A DNA stretch of 64,000 bases. Origin: Shinisaurus crocodilurus. Lineage: Eukaryota; Chordata; Lepidosauria; Squamata; Shinisauridae. The notes under the pieces were generated by a model. It had not been told where the DNA came from. It worked only from the letters and a program-made list of their open reading frames with translations, and made no database searches. Shown here piece by piece: positions 51,191 to 62,654 of this stretch; position 1 is the first letter of the stretch, and each line of letters opens with the position of its first letter. The position numbers and the translations under genes are program-made. The DNA lies in NCBI GenBank assembly GCA_021292165.1, contig CM037880.1, positions 138,262,564 through 138,326,563 on the forward strand, written 5' to 3'.

Positions 51191-51581
51191 CGGGGGTGGG
51201 TGCTGACCTCAGGCGCGCAGGCCACATTCAGCTCTCTTGGGGTCCCATTCCAGACCTCTGGGGTTCCCCAGATAGCCACGCCCCCTCCACCTAGCCCCAC
51301 CCTTTTCTCCCGACTGCCAACTGTTGGGTGGTTTCCCAGCTTCTGTGGAGATTTTTTTTCCCCCATTCCAAAAAGGTTGAAATGCCTCTCCAAAAAGGCT
51401 TAATTGCTGGCAGTAAGAGCTTTAAGCTACAATATGTGGGTAGTTTCAAATATTTCTGGTATTTGGGGGCCCGCTCCCTTTTGCCTCCGGCCCCAACAGC
51501 TACTGGAATGCGGCCCCTGACTCTGAGAGATTCTCTGAAACTGAATGTGGCCCTTGGGCCGAAAGAGGTTCAACACCCAGG
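51191..51581. mobile_element. Non-autonomous hAT element
   Basis: Left terminus GGGGGTGGGTGCTGACCTC with GGCCACATTCAG behind it, right terminus CTGAATGTGGCCCTTGGGCC then GAGGTTCAACACCC: inverted, diverged copies. Flanks TCCTAGGA (51183-51190) and TCCTGGGA (51582-51589) agree at 7 of 8 bases. Same family as 43802-43995 and related to 20380-20668. Confidence 0.75.
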
Positions 51582-51584
51582 TCC

Positions 51585-52385
51585 TGGGACAGTATTTCTG
51601 AAAGCCCTCACAAAGCAGAGGGCTGAGCTTCCCCCCCCCCCACGTGAGAAAGCAAGCGGTGGATCACTCAGTCCTTTCTCCCAGTCTAGCGTGGCCTTTC
51701 ACGGCTGTCACAGCATTTCTGTAGCTACTTCTTCCCTATTGGCTGGACGTTTGGTCCAAAACCAAAAGTGGGTTAAAAAAACGTCTTCTTTTTTTTAGTG
51801 GAAGATTCACTGTGAAAAGATTTGATAACTCCTTTGCTAAAGGAATGAGGATATTATTGGGTTGTTGCTTTTCTTTTCTTTTTTTTTTGCTGGCGATACT
51901 GCAAACTGAAGTATATCTTGGCTCAGTCATCAAGAGCCAGTGTGAGAAATACAGAAGCAGTTCAGTAGCATCAGTTTTGTTCAGTCCAGACGTTTCTTTT
52001 TTGATTCCAATTAACTGCACCCGACACAGAATCCTTATCATTAAAGTAAACAAGCTACAGCGACACATACTGTGTAGTATACTATATAATGTCTGTCTCT
52101 TTGGCTGCCTCAGAGTCTAATTAAATGTTGGGTGTGGGATGTGGAGAGACAATAAATAATCATTCATGGAACTCATTTTACCTTGGGCTATGCTCTTTAC
52201 TTTTAAAGCACAATTGGATGCCGCTGGTCCTTCAATGAGTGCCGTGCTGAACTGGAGAGACCCATCTTGCTTTTGCAACTCTGGCCTTGTGCCAGGGGAG
52301 CAATTAAAATACAGGATGTCTTTTAATGATATAGTCAAAGGAAAACACGACAGTTTGCAGAAGATGGTATTGGTGGTGTAGTGGC
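51585..52385. other. Low-repeat stretch, no gene seen
   Basis: 52130-52370 is repeat-free with ATAAATAATCATTCATGG and ACAATTGGATGCC. Overlapping open frames on both strands have no recognised domains. Confidence 0.3.
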
Positions 52386-52389
52386 TAGA

Positions 52390-52390
<1 letters not shown>

Positions 52391-52443
<53 letters not shown>
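52391..52443. repeat. (CT)n(CA)n compound microsatellite
   Basis: CT then CA dinucleotide runs. The preceding TGGTGTAGTGGCTAGAAT resembles the start of the MIR-like SINE head, so it may have grown in a SINE fragment. Confidence 0.95.
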
Positions 52444-52446
<3 letters not shown>

Positions 52447-52584
52447 ATGCCATTTCTCAGTTTTGTAGAGGTTTTCTTACATTTTGATTACTTCTGCAGA
52501 AGTAAGGCTACTATGCTTGCTATCAAGGGCAAGATTTCCTTGACCATCAAGGGCCAGAATTCCATTGTTTCATGGCATTTCACT

Positions 52585-52827
52585 TTATTTATTTATTTAT
52601 TTAATATATTTATACCCCGCCTTTTTTCATGCAAGGAACCCAAGGTGGCTTACATGATCCTCCTCCTCTGCATTTTATCCTCACAACAACCCTGCAAGGT
52701 AGGTTAGGCTGAGAGTCAGTGACTGGCCCAAAGTCACCCAGTGAGCTTCATGACCGAGTGGGGACTAGAACCCGGATCTCCCGAGTCCCAGTCCAACACT
52801 CTAACCACTGCACCACACTGGCTCTCT
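52585..52827 (-). mobile_element. CORE/MIR-like SINE, near full length
   Basis: Minus strand: AGAGCCAGTGTGGTGCAGTG head with GGTTAGAGTGTTGGACTGGG, core GGCCAGTCACTGACTCTCAG, tail GCCACCTTGGGTTCCTTGCA and GGCGGGGTATAAATATATTA. The best preserved copy in the window. The TAGAACCCGGATCTCC region is the reversed B-box part. Confidence 0.87.
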
Positions 52828-52829
52828 TT

Positions 52830-53625
52830 TCTTGCCCATACAGCCACAGGGGGCTAAGGTTGAGTGATAGCCTACAATCACTTTCTCAGTTCTTGGAGAG
52901 TATTCTCATAGTAGGTCTATGAGGTATGAGTTCAATAATGGACGATAACAAAGTTGACCGTTCTAAAGATGAATAAATGGCTATGGCTATCATGCAGGTA
53001 TTATAATGGTATTATTTATTGAATTAGAAAAGCAACTTACAATATGTACTATGTGCTCAAGGTCTTGACAATAAAATTGAACTTTGAAACTTAGTTCAGT
53101 TCAGTTAAATCCAGTATTAAAGCTGAACTTGCACATTTTTTAAAATCAAGTAGAAAGAGTGTCATGTGCTGTTTATTCATTATTTTTTATTTCATTACAT
53201 GATGGAACTCATCTGTTTGCATTTCCCTGCTATTATTATGCCTTGTTCTGAAATGAAATCAATGAGGAGGAGATGTGGGGTTCTCAGACAGTCTCTCATC
53301 CAGGCTCTCTACCCAAACCCAGACGTGCTTGGCTTCAGCAAGGTGGCTGCATCATCATGTGCTTGCTATGGAATACTTTGCACCAGGTAGAAATACCAGT
53401 TCTTTGCCATAGATTGGAATGATCACCCCATCTCCTGTTGGTCTTTTATGTAAGACAATGTTCAACAATTCACACATCTATTTTGGTTAATTCAGCAGGA
53501 AATTTACTTTTTAAAAAAATAGGATTCTGCCATATAGTTTTGGTCTTGTGAATATTCCACTATGTGTCCAGTAGTCGTTCATACCTCAGCATTCATAAAA
53601 TTGAGTCTATGTAGCAAAATCACGG
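52830..53625. other. No gene or repeat identified
   Basis: Nothing recognised. Confidence 0.3.
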
Positions 53626-53634
53626 TCGTTGTCA

Positions 53635-53700
53635 TCATCATCATCATCATCATCATCAGGCGATCACTCATGACCGAGTAAGATTGTCTTCCAGGATAAA
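53635..53700. repeat. (CAT)n run followed by a repeat-like tail
   Basis: About 26 bp of CAT, then GGCGATCACTCATGACCGAG and TAAGATTGTCTTCC, a combination I associate with an interspersed reptile repeat whose class I cannot name. Confidence 0.5.
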
Positions 53701-54181
53701 AATTTACAAAAAGGAGATTTTAAAAGGAGGAAATTCTAAAGAAAATTGTGTAGACTCTAGCGATGGGTCCGTAAGTGACTGTGGAGGCCAATTCTAGATC
53801 CACACAGCTTCCCACAGTGAGGACACAGGTTACCAGATGGAAGATGGTCCTGTAAAGGATTCATTTGATGTGCTTTTCACTTAGCACGTTTCTCCCTTTC
53901 ACCTTGCACTCGGGCTTCCTCAAAGTCCATAGAATTGCACTAATGCACCTGATATAAGACAAAACCTTTAAAAAAACAATCTGTATCTGAGAGCCATGAA
54001 CAGTAAAGCCAGACTTAAAAAAAAAAAAAACAGCAGCAATGAAAATAAGCTATATTGGAAATTCCATAATAATTCTTGTGATACTTTAGGCTTAGAACTG
54101 ATTAACACATGCCTGTTACATCTTTTGTCCTACACTGACCTAATCCCACTTTTGATTTACCAGCAAGGCTGCTGGTACCCA

Positions 54182-54182
54182 C

Positions 54183-54234
<52 letters not shown>
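54182..54234. repeat. (ATC)n microsatellite at a LINE 3' end
   Basis: About 50 bp of ATC units directly beyond the 3' end (minus strand) of the L2-like LINE at 54235-56570. Such microsatellite tails are usual for this clade. Confidence 0.92.
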
Positions 54235-54235
<1 letters not shown>

Positions 54236-56570
54236 TATTTATTACCCGCCTCTCCATCTAGATCGAGGCGGGGAACAACAGAAAATATAAAATACATAAA
54301 CTAAAACAACACAATACATACTATTAAAACATCTTAAAACATCCTTAAAACATCTTTAAACATCTTTAAACATCTTTAAAACATCCTAAAATTCCGCCGG
54401 ATAGGCCTGCCGGAAGAGTTCAGTCTTTACGGCTTTTTTAAATTCCAAAAGACTGACAACTTGATGAATCTCCTCCGGCAGGCCATTCCATAATCTGGGA
54501 GCAGCAGAAGAGAAGGTCCTCTGGGTAATGCTTGTCAGCCTAGTTTTGGCTGACTGAAGCAGATTATTCCCAGAGGACCTAAGTGTGCGGGGTGGATTGT
54601 ACGGGAGAAGGCGATCCCATAGGTAGCCTGGACCCAAACCATGTAGGGCTTTAAAGGTAATAACCAACACTTTATACTTCGCCCGGAAACTGATTGGAAG
54701 CCAGTGGAGTGCTTTTAAAACTGGTGTGATATGGGCACCCCTAGGTGTACCAGCAACCAGTCTGGCTGCCATATTTTGCACTAATTGAAGTTTCCGGACT
54801 AGGTATAAAGGTAGCCCTATGTACAGCGCATTACAGAAGTCGAGCCTCGAAGTTACCAGTGCATGCACTACCGTCTTTAGGTCTTCCAACTCTAGGAAGG
54901 GGCGCAGCTGACGTATCAGCCAAAGCTGATAATAGGCACTCCTAGCCGTCGCATCTATCTGGGATGTCATTTGGAGCGATGGATCCAGGAGCACCCCCAA
55001 GCTGCGAACACAGTCTTTCAGGGGGAGTGTAACCCCATCCAGAACTGGTTGACATACCTCCAAACCCAGGTTGTGGCCTTTGACAGCAAGCACCTCCGTC
55101 TTGTCTGGATTCAGTTTCAGTTTATTTTCCCTCATCCAGCCCATTACTGCCTCCAGGCATTTATTCAGAGGAGACACACTATCCTTAGCTGATGCTGTTG
55201 ACGAAGGCATAGAGAAATATATTTGGGTGTCATCAGCATACTGATAGCACCCCGCCCCATGCCTCCGGATGATCTCTCCCAGCGGTTTCATGTAGATATT
55301 AAATAGCATTGGGGAAAGAATAGCTCCTTGTGGCATGCCACATAGCAGCTCCTTTTTGGAGGAGCAGCTATCTCCAAGCATCACCATCTGGAACCTACCC
55401 GAAGGTAGGACCGGAACCACTGAAGCACAGTGCCCCCGATTCCCAGTCCCCTCAGGCGTTCCAGAAGGATACCATGGTCGATGGTATCGAAAGCCGCTGA
55501 GAGGTCCAGAAGCACCAACAGGGACACACTCCCCCTGTCGGTACTCAGGCGCAGATCATCTACTAAGGCGACCATAGCAGTCTCAACTCCGTATCCTGCT
55601 CTGAAGCCAGTTTGAAATGGGTCTAGAAAATCGGTGTCATCCAAAACTGCTTGGAGTTGGAAGGCAACCGCCCTCTCGATCACCTTGCCCAAAAATGGAA
55701 GATTGGACACTGGTCTATAATTGTTAAAGTCCAAGGGATCCAGGGAGGGCTTTTTCAGAAGCGACCGCACCACCGCTTCTTTCAAACATGATGGAAAATT
55801 CCCTCCCTGGAGAGATGCATTAACAATACGCTGTACTTGTAGTCCAACTGCATCTCCTCCTTGGACAACCAACCAGGAAGGACAGGGATCGAGAGGGCAG
55901 GTAGTCCTCTTCACTCGGCCAAGCAGCTTGTCCACGTCCTCGGTACTCACCAACTGAAACTGATCCAGTGTAATCCTACTTGCAGAGTTGCTGAACACTC
56001 CATTGTCTGCTTCTGCTACAATGAGGGTGTCTAAGTCGGCTCTTATCCGAGAGATTTTATCTGTGAAATGATTGTTACAGGCATCACAGCGAGCAACCGT
56101 AGGCTCTAAAATCGGGTTCAGGGGGGAAGGTGTCTGCGTTAGACCCCTCACCACCCTGAACAGTTCTGCTGGACACGAATTCGCAGACGCAATGTGTGCA
56201 GAGAAGAAAACTTTCTTCGCTGCATGTATTGCCACCCCATAGGAGCGAAGATGCTCTCTATGACGTGTCTTATCAGATATGAGTCGAGTTTTTCTCCATC
56301 AGCGCTCCAGTCGTCGTCCTTTCTGTTTCAGTTCCCTGAGATCTTCTGTAAACCAGGGTGCCCGGTTAGAAGCGGGCCGGAGAGGACGTTTGGGGTGATC
56401 ATGTCGATAGCCCTGGTTAGATCTTGATTCCATCTGTCAACCAGGGCTTCAACAGGTTCGTCGACGGTACCAGCCATAGACTCCTCCAAGGCTCTCTGGA
56501 ATCCAAGAGGATCCATTAGCCTTCGAGGGCGGACCATCTTAATAGGTATCATCATCATCGGTATTGTTGT
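54235..56570 (-). mobile_element. L2-like LINE, 5'-truncated, RT-bearing
   Basis: The longest coding relic in the window. Minus-strand order: linker region, reverse transcriptase, C-terminal domain, a short 3' UTR with CCCGCCTCGATCTAGATG, then an (ATC)n tail. The endonuclease domain is missing at the 5' side, where (GTT)n (56565-56584) marks the truncation. It is less decayed than the other LINE relics here, so probably among the younger insertions. Confidence 0.88.
54386..56558 (-). pseudogene. L2-like ORF2 reverse transcriptase, frameshifted
   Basis: Three successive minus-strand frames: 56558-56328 (linker, RPRRLMDPLGFQRALEES), 56235-55381 (RT fingers and palm; LDLSAAFDTIDHGILLERL holds the first catalytic aspartate, NYRPVSNLPFLGKVIERA precedes it) and 55420-54386 (MPQGAILSPMLFNIYMKPLG, then YADDTQIYF with both catalytic aspartates, then the C-terminal AAPRLWNGLPEEIHQ). 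Frame changes near 56340 and 55400 and a TGA near 56300 inactivate it. The catalytic motifs themselves are intact. Confidence 0.9.
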
Positions 56571-56584
56571 TGTTGTTGTTGTTA
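56565..56584. repeat. (GTT)n microsatellite
   Basis: Short GTT run at the 5' truncation point of the LINE. Confidence 0.85.
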
Positions 56585-56651
56585 ATATTATTTCTATTTC
56601 TCAGACACCTTTCTCAAAAAAGACAAGAAGACTTACAACAAAGTTTAGAAC

Positions 56652-56845
56652 AGCAGAGGGAGCAATCCTATGGCCCCTAGACATTGTCAGGGGGGGGGGG
56701 CGTCATTGGATACTTCGGATTCCCAGATCCAATGTCAGAGACAGCGCTCCAACCTCAGAGCTGGGAACCCATGCTCCTCCCCACTTTGTGGCCAGCGTGG
56801 AAAGAACCATATTGGCTGCCTCTCCGAGGTCGGGGACTCGACCTT
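56652..56845 (+). repeat. Interspersed repeat, related to 7640-7825
   Basis: CAATCCTATGGCCCCTAGAC, CTCAGAGCTGGGAACCC, GCGTGGAAAGAACCA, GGCTGCCTCTCCGAGGTC: the same motif order as the minus strand of 7640-7825. A G-run interrupts it near 56691. No coding content. Confidence 0.5.
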
Positions 56846-57139
56846 GGAGAGAGGGTAAAGGTGGTGTTCCAGAGGGCAGGGAGGGGAGGCAACTGCAGAG
56901 GCCAGTGTACGACGTATCCTGTGTCCTCGGTAGCCTCCTTCCCTCCCCCTCCAAAGCACTCCAGCTAGATGGCCTCCAAGTTTGGAGGCTGACAATCGTC
57001 TCGATTGTATTGTGCCCTAAAACAATTATCCGTATCATACTAAAATACAACCACCCCATAAAACAACTAGAACTTCAGTGACAATCACAATCATAGATAG
57101 CAGAACTCAACGGATGCATTAAAACTGCCTGTCATATGC

Positions 57140-57400
57140 CACCAAATGCCTGGGAATAGAAGTTCTGGTGCTGAAAAGATGACAATGTCAGTGCTAGGTG
57201 AGCCTCGCTTGGGAGAACGTTCCATGATTGGGGAACCACCACCAAAGAGGCCCCGCCCTTGTTGCCATCCTCTGAACCTTCCTCAGAGGTTTGTTATGGA
57301 GCTGGGACTGGTATGGAGGTCAGCTGAGCAACCTAACCTGGTCAGATTAGGGACACTGGGACAGCTGACAAACCTGAAAAATCACTTTATTAAAATTATT
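57140..57400 (-). mobile_element. Decayed LINE C-terminal fragment
   Basis: The minus strand keeps, in broken form, the segment corresponding to the AF..AAP.LWN motif of L2-like ORF2 (plus-strand GGAGAACGTTCCATGATTGG, GGAACCACCACCAAAGAGGC). No intact frame. Confidence 0.4.
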
Positions 57401-57404
57401 TAAT

Positions 57405-58610
57405 TAATGTTGTTAATTAAATAAAATATACACATAAAGACACCAATAATTTCACCCTTACCTTTGACCAGTAATTTTCAAACTGAGAAAAACTTTTGCA
57501 CATCTGTTTGCATCTGCTACCGAATCCCTGGGCATAGCAGAACATTCTGGTGCATGCTCTAATGGGAAGTTTCATTCTCAATGCAAATTGCAGGTTTGGT
57601 GTGCGGGGAGATCCACAAGAGGACCGCAGGGTGGGGCAAATGCTCAAAGCCCCTGTACATCCCATGCCAGGATTCCAGTCCAGATCAGGAGCCCAGCACC
57701 TGCAATTCGCATTGGACAAAGTCCCAATGGAGCAAGTGGGAGAGCTTTTCCCAATGCAAATTGCAGTGGGGGGGCGGGTTAAGAGAGTCTGGATGGGTGT
57801 GTGGCTGGGTGGGTGGAGTGGTTGTGTTTGTGTATATGCATGAGAAAGTGATTTAGGTCTAGTGATGCTCACTTTTGGCTCCGGTGGCCTGGGGAGTTGG
57901 GAAGGAATGTTCCCTACTCCTGCTCTAAGATTCTTGGTTGACTTGACATGGACTGCTAGCTAGATCTGTGGGATCCAGGTGAATCCCCACCTGAGCTGAG
58001 AGAGCACCAATCACTTCCCTGCAATAGCACAAAGTAGGACCAGTTATCCTGCACAAGCTGTCTTTCAGGGCAGCTTGTCATTCATTGCCGATCTTTTCCT
58101 TGAAGAACGCCTGATAATCTACCAAGGAATCCCAGAGTACAGGTGTACGAGAATTTTGTTCCAGTTCGGAAATCATCAGAACTTGCCCTGCTCGCAACCC
58201 CGAATGCAAATGGGAGCACATTTTTTTGAAAAAAGCTCCAACATTCCCGAGCTTGCGAATGCATTAAGAAAATGTGTGTGGGGGTTTTTTTTTTTTAAAA
58301 AAAAATACACACTTTAAAATGTTTATTATTTATTTGTTTGTTTGTTTTTAAAGCATTTTCATGCTTTAGTCAATCAGGGAAAGTGTGCACTTTTTAATTA
58401 ATACATGCACATGGAAAGGTACACTTTCCCCCTTAGAACAAAAAGGGAAATGGGTCACAAATGAAAACAGGGGAGAGCTGGAACAAGTGTCAAAGTGGAG
58501 TTTGGAGAACTGCAGCAAGCTCCAGCATCCCTGGGTCCTCCCAACCCTACCCCAGACTTCCTAGGAATCTAGTTTGAAAACCACCACTTTAAGCGCCAAA
58601 CTCGACATGA
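57405..58610. other. No gene; partial inverted symmetry
   Basis: GCAAATTGCAGGT (57583-57595) is inverted as ACCTGCAATTCGC (57698-57710), and CCAATGCAAATTGCAG recurs at 57752, suggesting a decayed palindromic element. TTCCCTACTCCTG at 57911-57923 looks like a hAT right end without a left partner. Confidence 0.35.
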
Positions 58611-58618
58611 TGTTAAAT

Positions 58619-59366
58619 CAGGCCTGGCGCCAGGTTTGAGGGGGCCCTGGAAAAGGTGCTCTCTTCCCTCTACCCCAGCACTACCCTGATGGCCCTCTCA
58701 GCAAACTTTCCAGCTGGCAGGGGCAGCAATGATGGGCAGCGGCACTGACGCCCACAGCTTCACTCCCTTTTTTTTCTTTTTAAGACGGGCCCTGGGGGCC
58801 TCTTCCACACTAGAGAAGCGTCAGGTGGTGCCGCTGCCACTTCCTTCCCCGCAAATGCTTCTGAGCCCACCCCTAGTGTAACATCCCCTGCAATGCTATA
58901 CCCGGCCCCGGAGGCATTGTAGAGAATGGAGGTGGCGGCTGCAGCTGCCCCACATGACCCTTCTCCATTCAGCACTGGGCCTAGTCGTAAAAAGGAGGCT
59001 GACGGGGCTGCAAAAAAGGATTGCTAAAGAAGAAGAATTTTATGGATATATGGAATCAATTACTAGACTATGTATTAATAAAGGGGAAGGGGAGTATGCC
59101 TTGTCAGGATATGTTATATTTTTGGAGTTTGGAATTCATTTGATCAAGAGGATGGAAGTATATTAATTGATCCATTGGAGGGTGGGGGGGCACTTTATGA
59201 TTTATTGTATGTTGTTTAGGTTATATTTTTGTGATATTCTTGTATTTTGTTATATTTTGTTATAATTTGTTTTGAAAAGTAAATAAAATATATATTTTTT
59301 AAAAGGCAGGCCCTCTGGGCCCCAGCACTTGCCCAACCATGCCGCCACATGCTGATACCAGGCCTG
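58619..59366. mobile_element. hAT-like element with an A-tailed insertion
   Basis: Ends CAGGCCTGGCGCCAGG and GCTGATACCAGGCCTG share a 9-bp inverted terminus (CAGGCCTGG). Flanks TGTTAAAT and CATTTAAT agree at 5 of 8 positions, so the duplication is weak. Inside, about 58985-59305 differs in composition and ends with AATAAAATATATATTTTTTA, like the 3' end of an L1-type LINE. That LINE assignment is tentative. Confidence 0.55.
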
Positions 59367-59796
59367 CATTTAATGTCCACATTTTTTAAAGAAAAAATCT
59401 GCTGGGCAGCAGCGGTAAATTCTTTAGTGGAGGGCACTCATGGTGACAGTTCCCATAATCATGTCCTGCTAATAAAATAGTGTTGGCGCTGTGTCCCTCC
59501 AGCAACTACACCACTGCTGGGGAGGCTGATAATTACAGGAATGGCACCAGGTGTGGAGGGGGAATTTAAACTTTTCCTCCCCTACTGTGGTCCTGGGGAA
59601 AGATCCCTTTTCCGATGCTGCTATTTGTATTGCGAGGTAATCCCGCACTGGCACCAATTTAACGTCGCATCTAGTTTGGCCCTTCATTCCAATACAATCT
59701 TTTTTCATAAATTCCCAAATTTGGGGGAGCTCTCAATCTGTTTGTCATGATGCATGTACACAATAGCTCTGCCACCATAGCATCCTGAGCACAAGC

Positions 59797-60134
59797 TAGG
59801 GGGTCATGTGTCCTCTTTTATGGAGGACAGTCCTCTATTTGAAGGGCTGCCGCCCCCAGACCAAGTCTGGTATAAAGACAGAGCACCATCAGAAGGAAGA
59901 GCTGGGCCTTGAAGTCACCCATTCACAGCACCTGGACAGCAGACTGAGCAGGCAGGCACACAGGGCACCTGGTCACAGGCTTCCACACGATGGTCAGATC
60001 ATGTACTGTATTTCTATTTAAACTATAATAATAATTTCTAAATTTGCATCTAGACATATAAATTAGCAAGTGTGTGTCCTCTTTTTTGGTGATGCATTTC
60101 CTCCTTCTGGGCGATGCACAAGGGGCCCACCCTA
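59797..60134 (+). mobile_element. MITE, TAGGGTGGCCA family, copy 3
   Basis: TAGGGGGTCATGTGTCCTC at the left, GGGCCCACCCTA at the right, TA at both edges. It is collinear with 223-608, including CAGTCCTCTATTTGAAGGGC, AGAAGGAAGAGCTGGGCCTT and GTGTGTCCTCTTTTTTGG. Non-coding. Confidence 0.68.
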
Positions 60135-60139
60135 CAAAG

Positions 60140-61535
60140 CATCTGCTCATTTGTTGTGTGAAAGGTGCTACTTAGGCTGAACTCATCTGTGTTTTAATAG
60201 GTTGCCTCCTTCTTTTTCCTTTACATGGAGATCTGGGAGCTCATGACAGCTTCTCCTTCCCCAGGGCAACATTTCTCCGCTCACAATAACTACAATACCT
60301 TTTGCACAACTACAACTACAGGCTAGCAACATTCCACCCATGGCGGCCCATCTCCATCTTCCTTCCTTCCTTCCTCCCTTCCTCTTGCAGACCTAGATGT
60401 GCTGCCTTGATGCTGCTACCATTATCAGAAGAAAAGTGAATGATCCAGCACAGGAAAGAAAGAAAATGAAATGAAAGTGCAGAGATCATATTAACCAGAT
60501 GAAGGAAAACACTTTTCCAACTACAGTGGTGGCTGAAACCCATAAATTAGATGACTGAAGTAATAAGACATGTGAAATGGCTTTTAAGTCCACTACCAGC
60601 TCTGCACAATAAATTTCCAGTGACATCCAAGCTTTTAGTGGAGGGTATGATTTATTGCCGTCTACAGGAAGAGAGCTTTCATGGATTATCTCTAAAGTGG
60701 CAAAACTGTATTCTGAATTTTTCAAAATTAGTGAAGCTGTATGAATGTTACAGGCAAGCAAGCAAGCTCCAACACCTTTTTCTTTTCTTTTTTTAAATGG
60801 AAGGGCTCTTTGTTAAAAAAAAAGAAAAAAAGATAGCAGATGTACTTTAAAGGAGCCACAAACAGTGACTGCTCTGGGCGAAGCAGGGCCTGTGTTTGCC
60901 CATACACAAGAAAGATCAAATATGTTTCAAGCTTTCTTGTTTTTATATGATATTGGTAGGATGAGAGATGTGAATAAGGGAGAAGCAGGATCCTGCTTTT
61001 CTGAAACTGGCAGCTTTGGGGCAGCAATGGAACTTCAGGAGATAAACTGTCTGGGGCTGTAGGGGAGGTGTTATAATTTGGAACAAAACCAAAGCAACAT
61101 GGCTATATAAGTAACTGAGAGGTGTAAGAAGAGACTGTCTTTCAACTTCCACAGACCCCAATTATGCTGGCAACCCATTGGTAAAGTTAACTGTTAATGT
61201 TCTGGTGGCAGAGTGATTAGAATAGGTCTGGAGCATTAGAATCAAAATCCAACAGAGTTACAGTAATTTTGCCAGTGAAAATGGGCAGATTTTGGAAAGG
61301 ATTGGGTCTTCTTAAGTGTACTCTAAACTTTTCAAGTACAAGGAACAAACAAATTACCGTAGCTGCATGATTCTGGCCTTGAATGCAAGGCTTTAAAAAT
61401 AAATTGCCAGAGCCAACCCCCCCAATCCAGATCTAGACCCTAGCATGGGGATTGGGGGCTTTAACCCTTTGACCCCTGCTGTGGTCCAGATGGTTGGGGG
61501 AAAGGGGAATTTGATGTATAGTAGCAGAGGTATGC
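60140..61535. other. Low-repeat stretch, no gene seen
   Basis: 60545-60760 is repeat-free and AT-rich. Overlapping frames on both strands here carry no recognised domain. Confidence 0.3.
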
Positions 61536-61539
61536 AGAA

Positions 61540-61945
61540 CAGAAAACTTTCCTACTAACTTACTAAAAACCACAAGGCTGGTCACCACGTGGTCTGACCC
61601 AGAAAAGGCTACTTAGAATTAAAACAATCCAGACTAGTTATATCAAACAAAACAGCAGATTTATTGCACTCACAACATCTGGTATTCTTTCATGTGTGTT
61701 AGTCCACATAGGCACAACTTAAAATTCGTTAGAGTCTGTTGGAGATCAGCATGGCTGGAAAAGAGCTAGCCGGGCATGTGTTGCTTTGTTGAGGTCCAGA
61801 GGATGGAGAAAGAGAGAGAGAGAAACTTTCTCTAAGGAAGATTCCCAGGTGTGGAAGGAAGTGGGTGTGGTTAGGCAGGTTAGTTCCCATTAACTCATTC
61901 CTCCCTAGTGACCCTATGTATGCAAGGTTACCCATATATCTAACA
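61540..61945 (-). mobile_element. LTR-like sequence (possible solo LTR)
   Basis: On the minus strand it begins TGTTAGATATATGGGTAACC and holds AATAAATCTGCTG, a polyadenylation-type signal. Its interior matches 1366-1640 in order. No flanking coding region or second LTR is seen nearby, so a solo LTR is the simplest reading. The far edge and target duplication are not resolved. Confidence 0.4.
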
Positions 61946-61949
61946 CAGA

Positions 61950-62640
61950 TCGGGCTGCCTGCCCCTTGCATGGCCCAAACATCTGGTGTTTAAAAACAAG
62001 TGAATCATACACATGTTTTCAACAGAGAGCTGGGATTGGCTGCAGGTCCCTGCTGAATACATACCAGCAAACTCAGTTTGTTTCAGCATAATGTTAGTCA
62101 AACATGTTATTGAATCAACCAAAGATCCCTGTAGTTCCCTATGGGGACAAAAATGTATGTGAAGAAATAAGATGCATTTCAGAAGTACACTAATTACATT
62201 GAGCTCCAAAATATGAAATGGCCATCTCCCTCATTGTCTTAGTACTAAGATTCTCAGTAGCTTTAGTGAGCAAAGTTGCCTTATGATACAAACACATCTA
62301 TGTTTGTGAGAAGATAACACATCTTCTGGGCCTCTGTAAAGTCCTTCGTTGGGCCTTTGTTGTGAGATGGTTGTGTGAAACAGCCCTTAGAGCGGGGTGG
62401 GGAGAACCTCCATCCCAGGGCCTGATCAATATCAGATTAGGCCTAATCACAGATGGGAGACACCAGCAGGGGATGTGGGTGGGTGGGGGACTCACCCCTG
62501 CGACACTGTGGCTGAGCCGGCAGCTGGAGGAGTGCTCCTCCAGCCAGTGGCTCAGCCACAGGGGCTTCGCCTGCCCCACAGCCTCTCACCAATGGGAGAA
62601 GGCCCATGCACAGCAAACCTGGTCCTTGGCAGAAATGCTG
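61950..62640. other. No gene; hairpin and hAT-like start
   Basis: GCGGGGTGGGGAGAACCTCC (62393-62412) resembles a hAT left end (compare the reverse of 36350-36365). 62508-62559 is a near-perfect hairpin, GTGGCTGAGCC..CTGGAGGAG against CTCCTCCAG..GGCTCAGCCAC. Nothing else recognised. Confidence 0.4.
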
Positions 62641-62654
62641 GGAGAATGGGGTAC

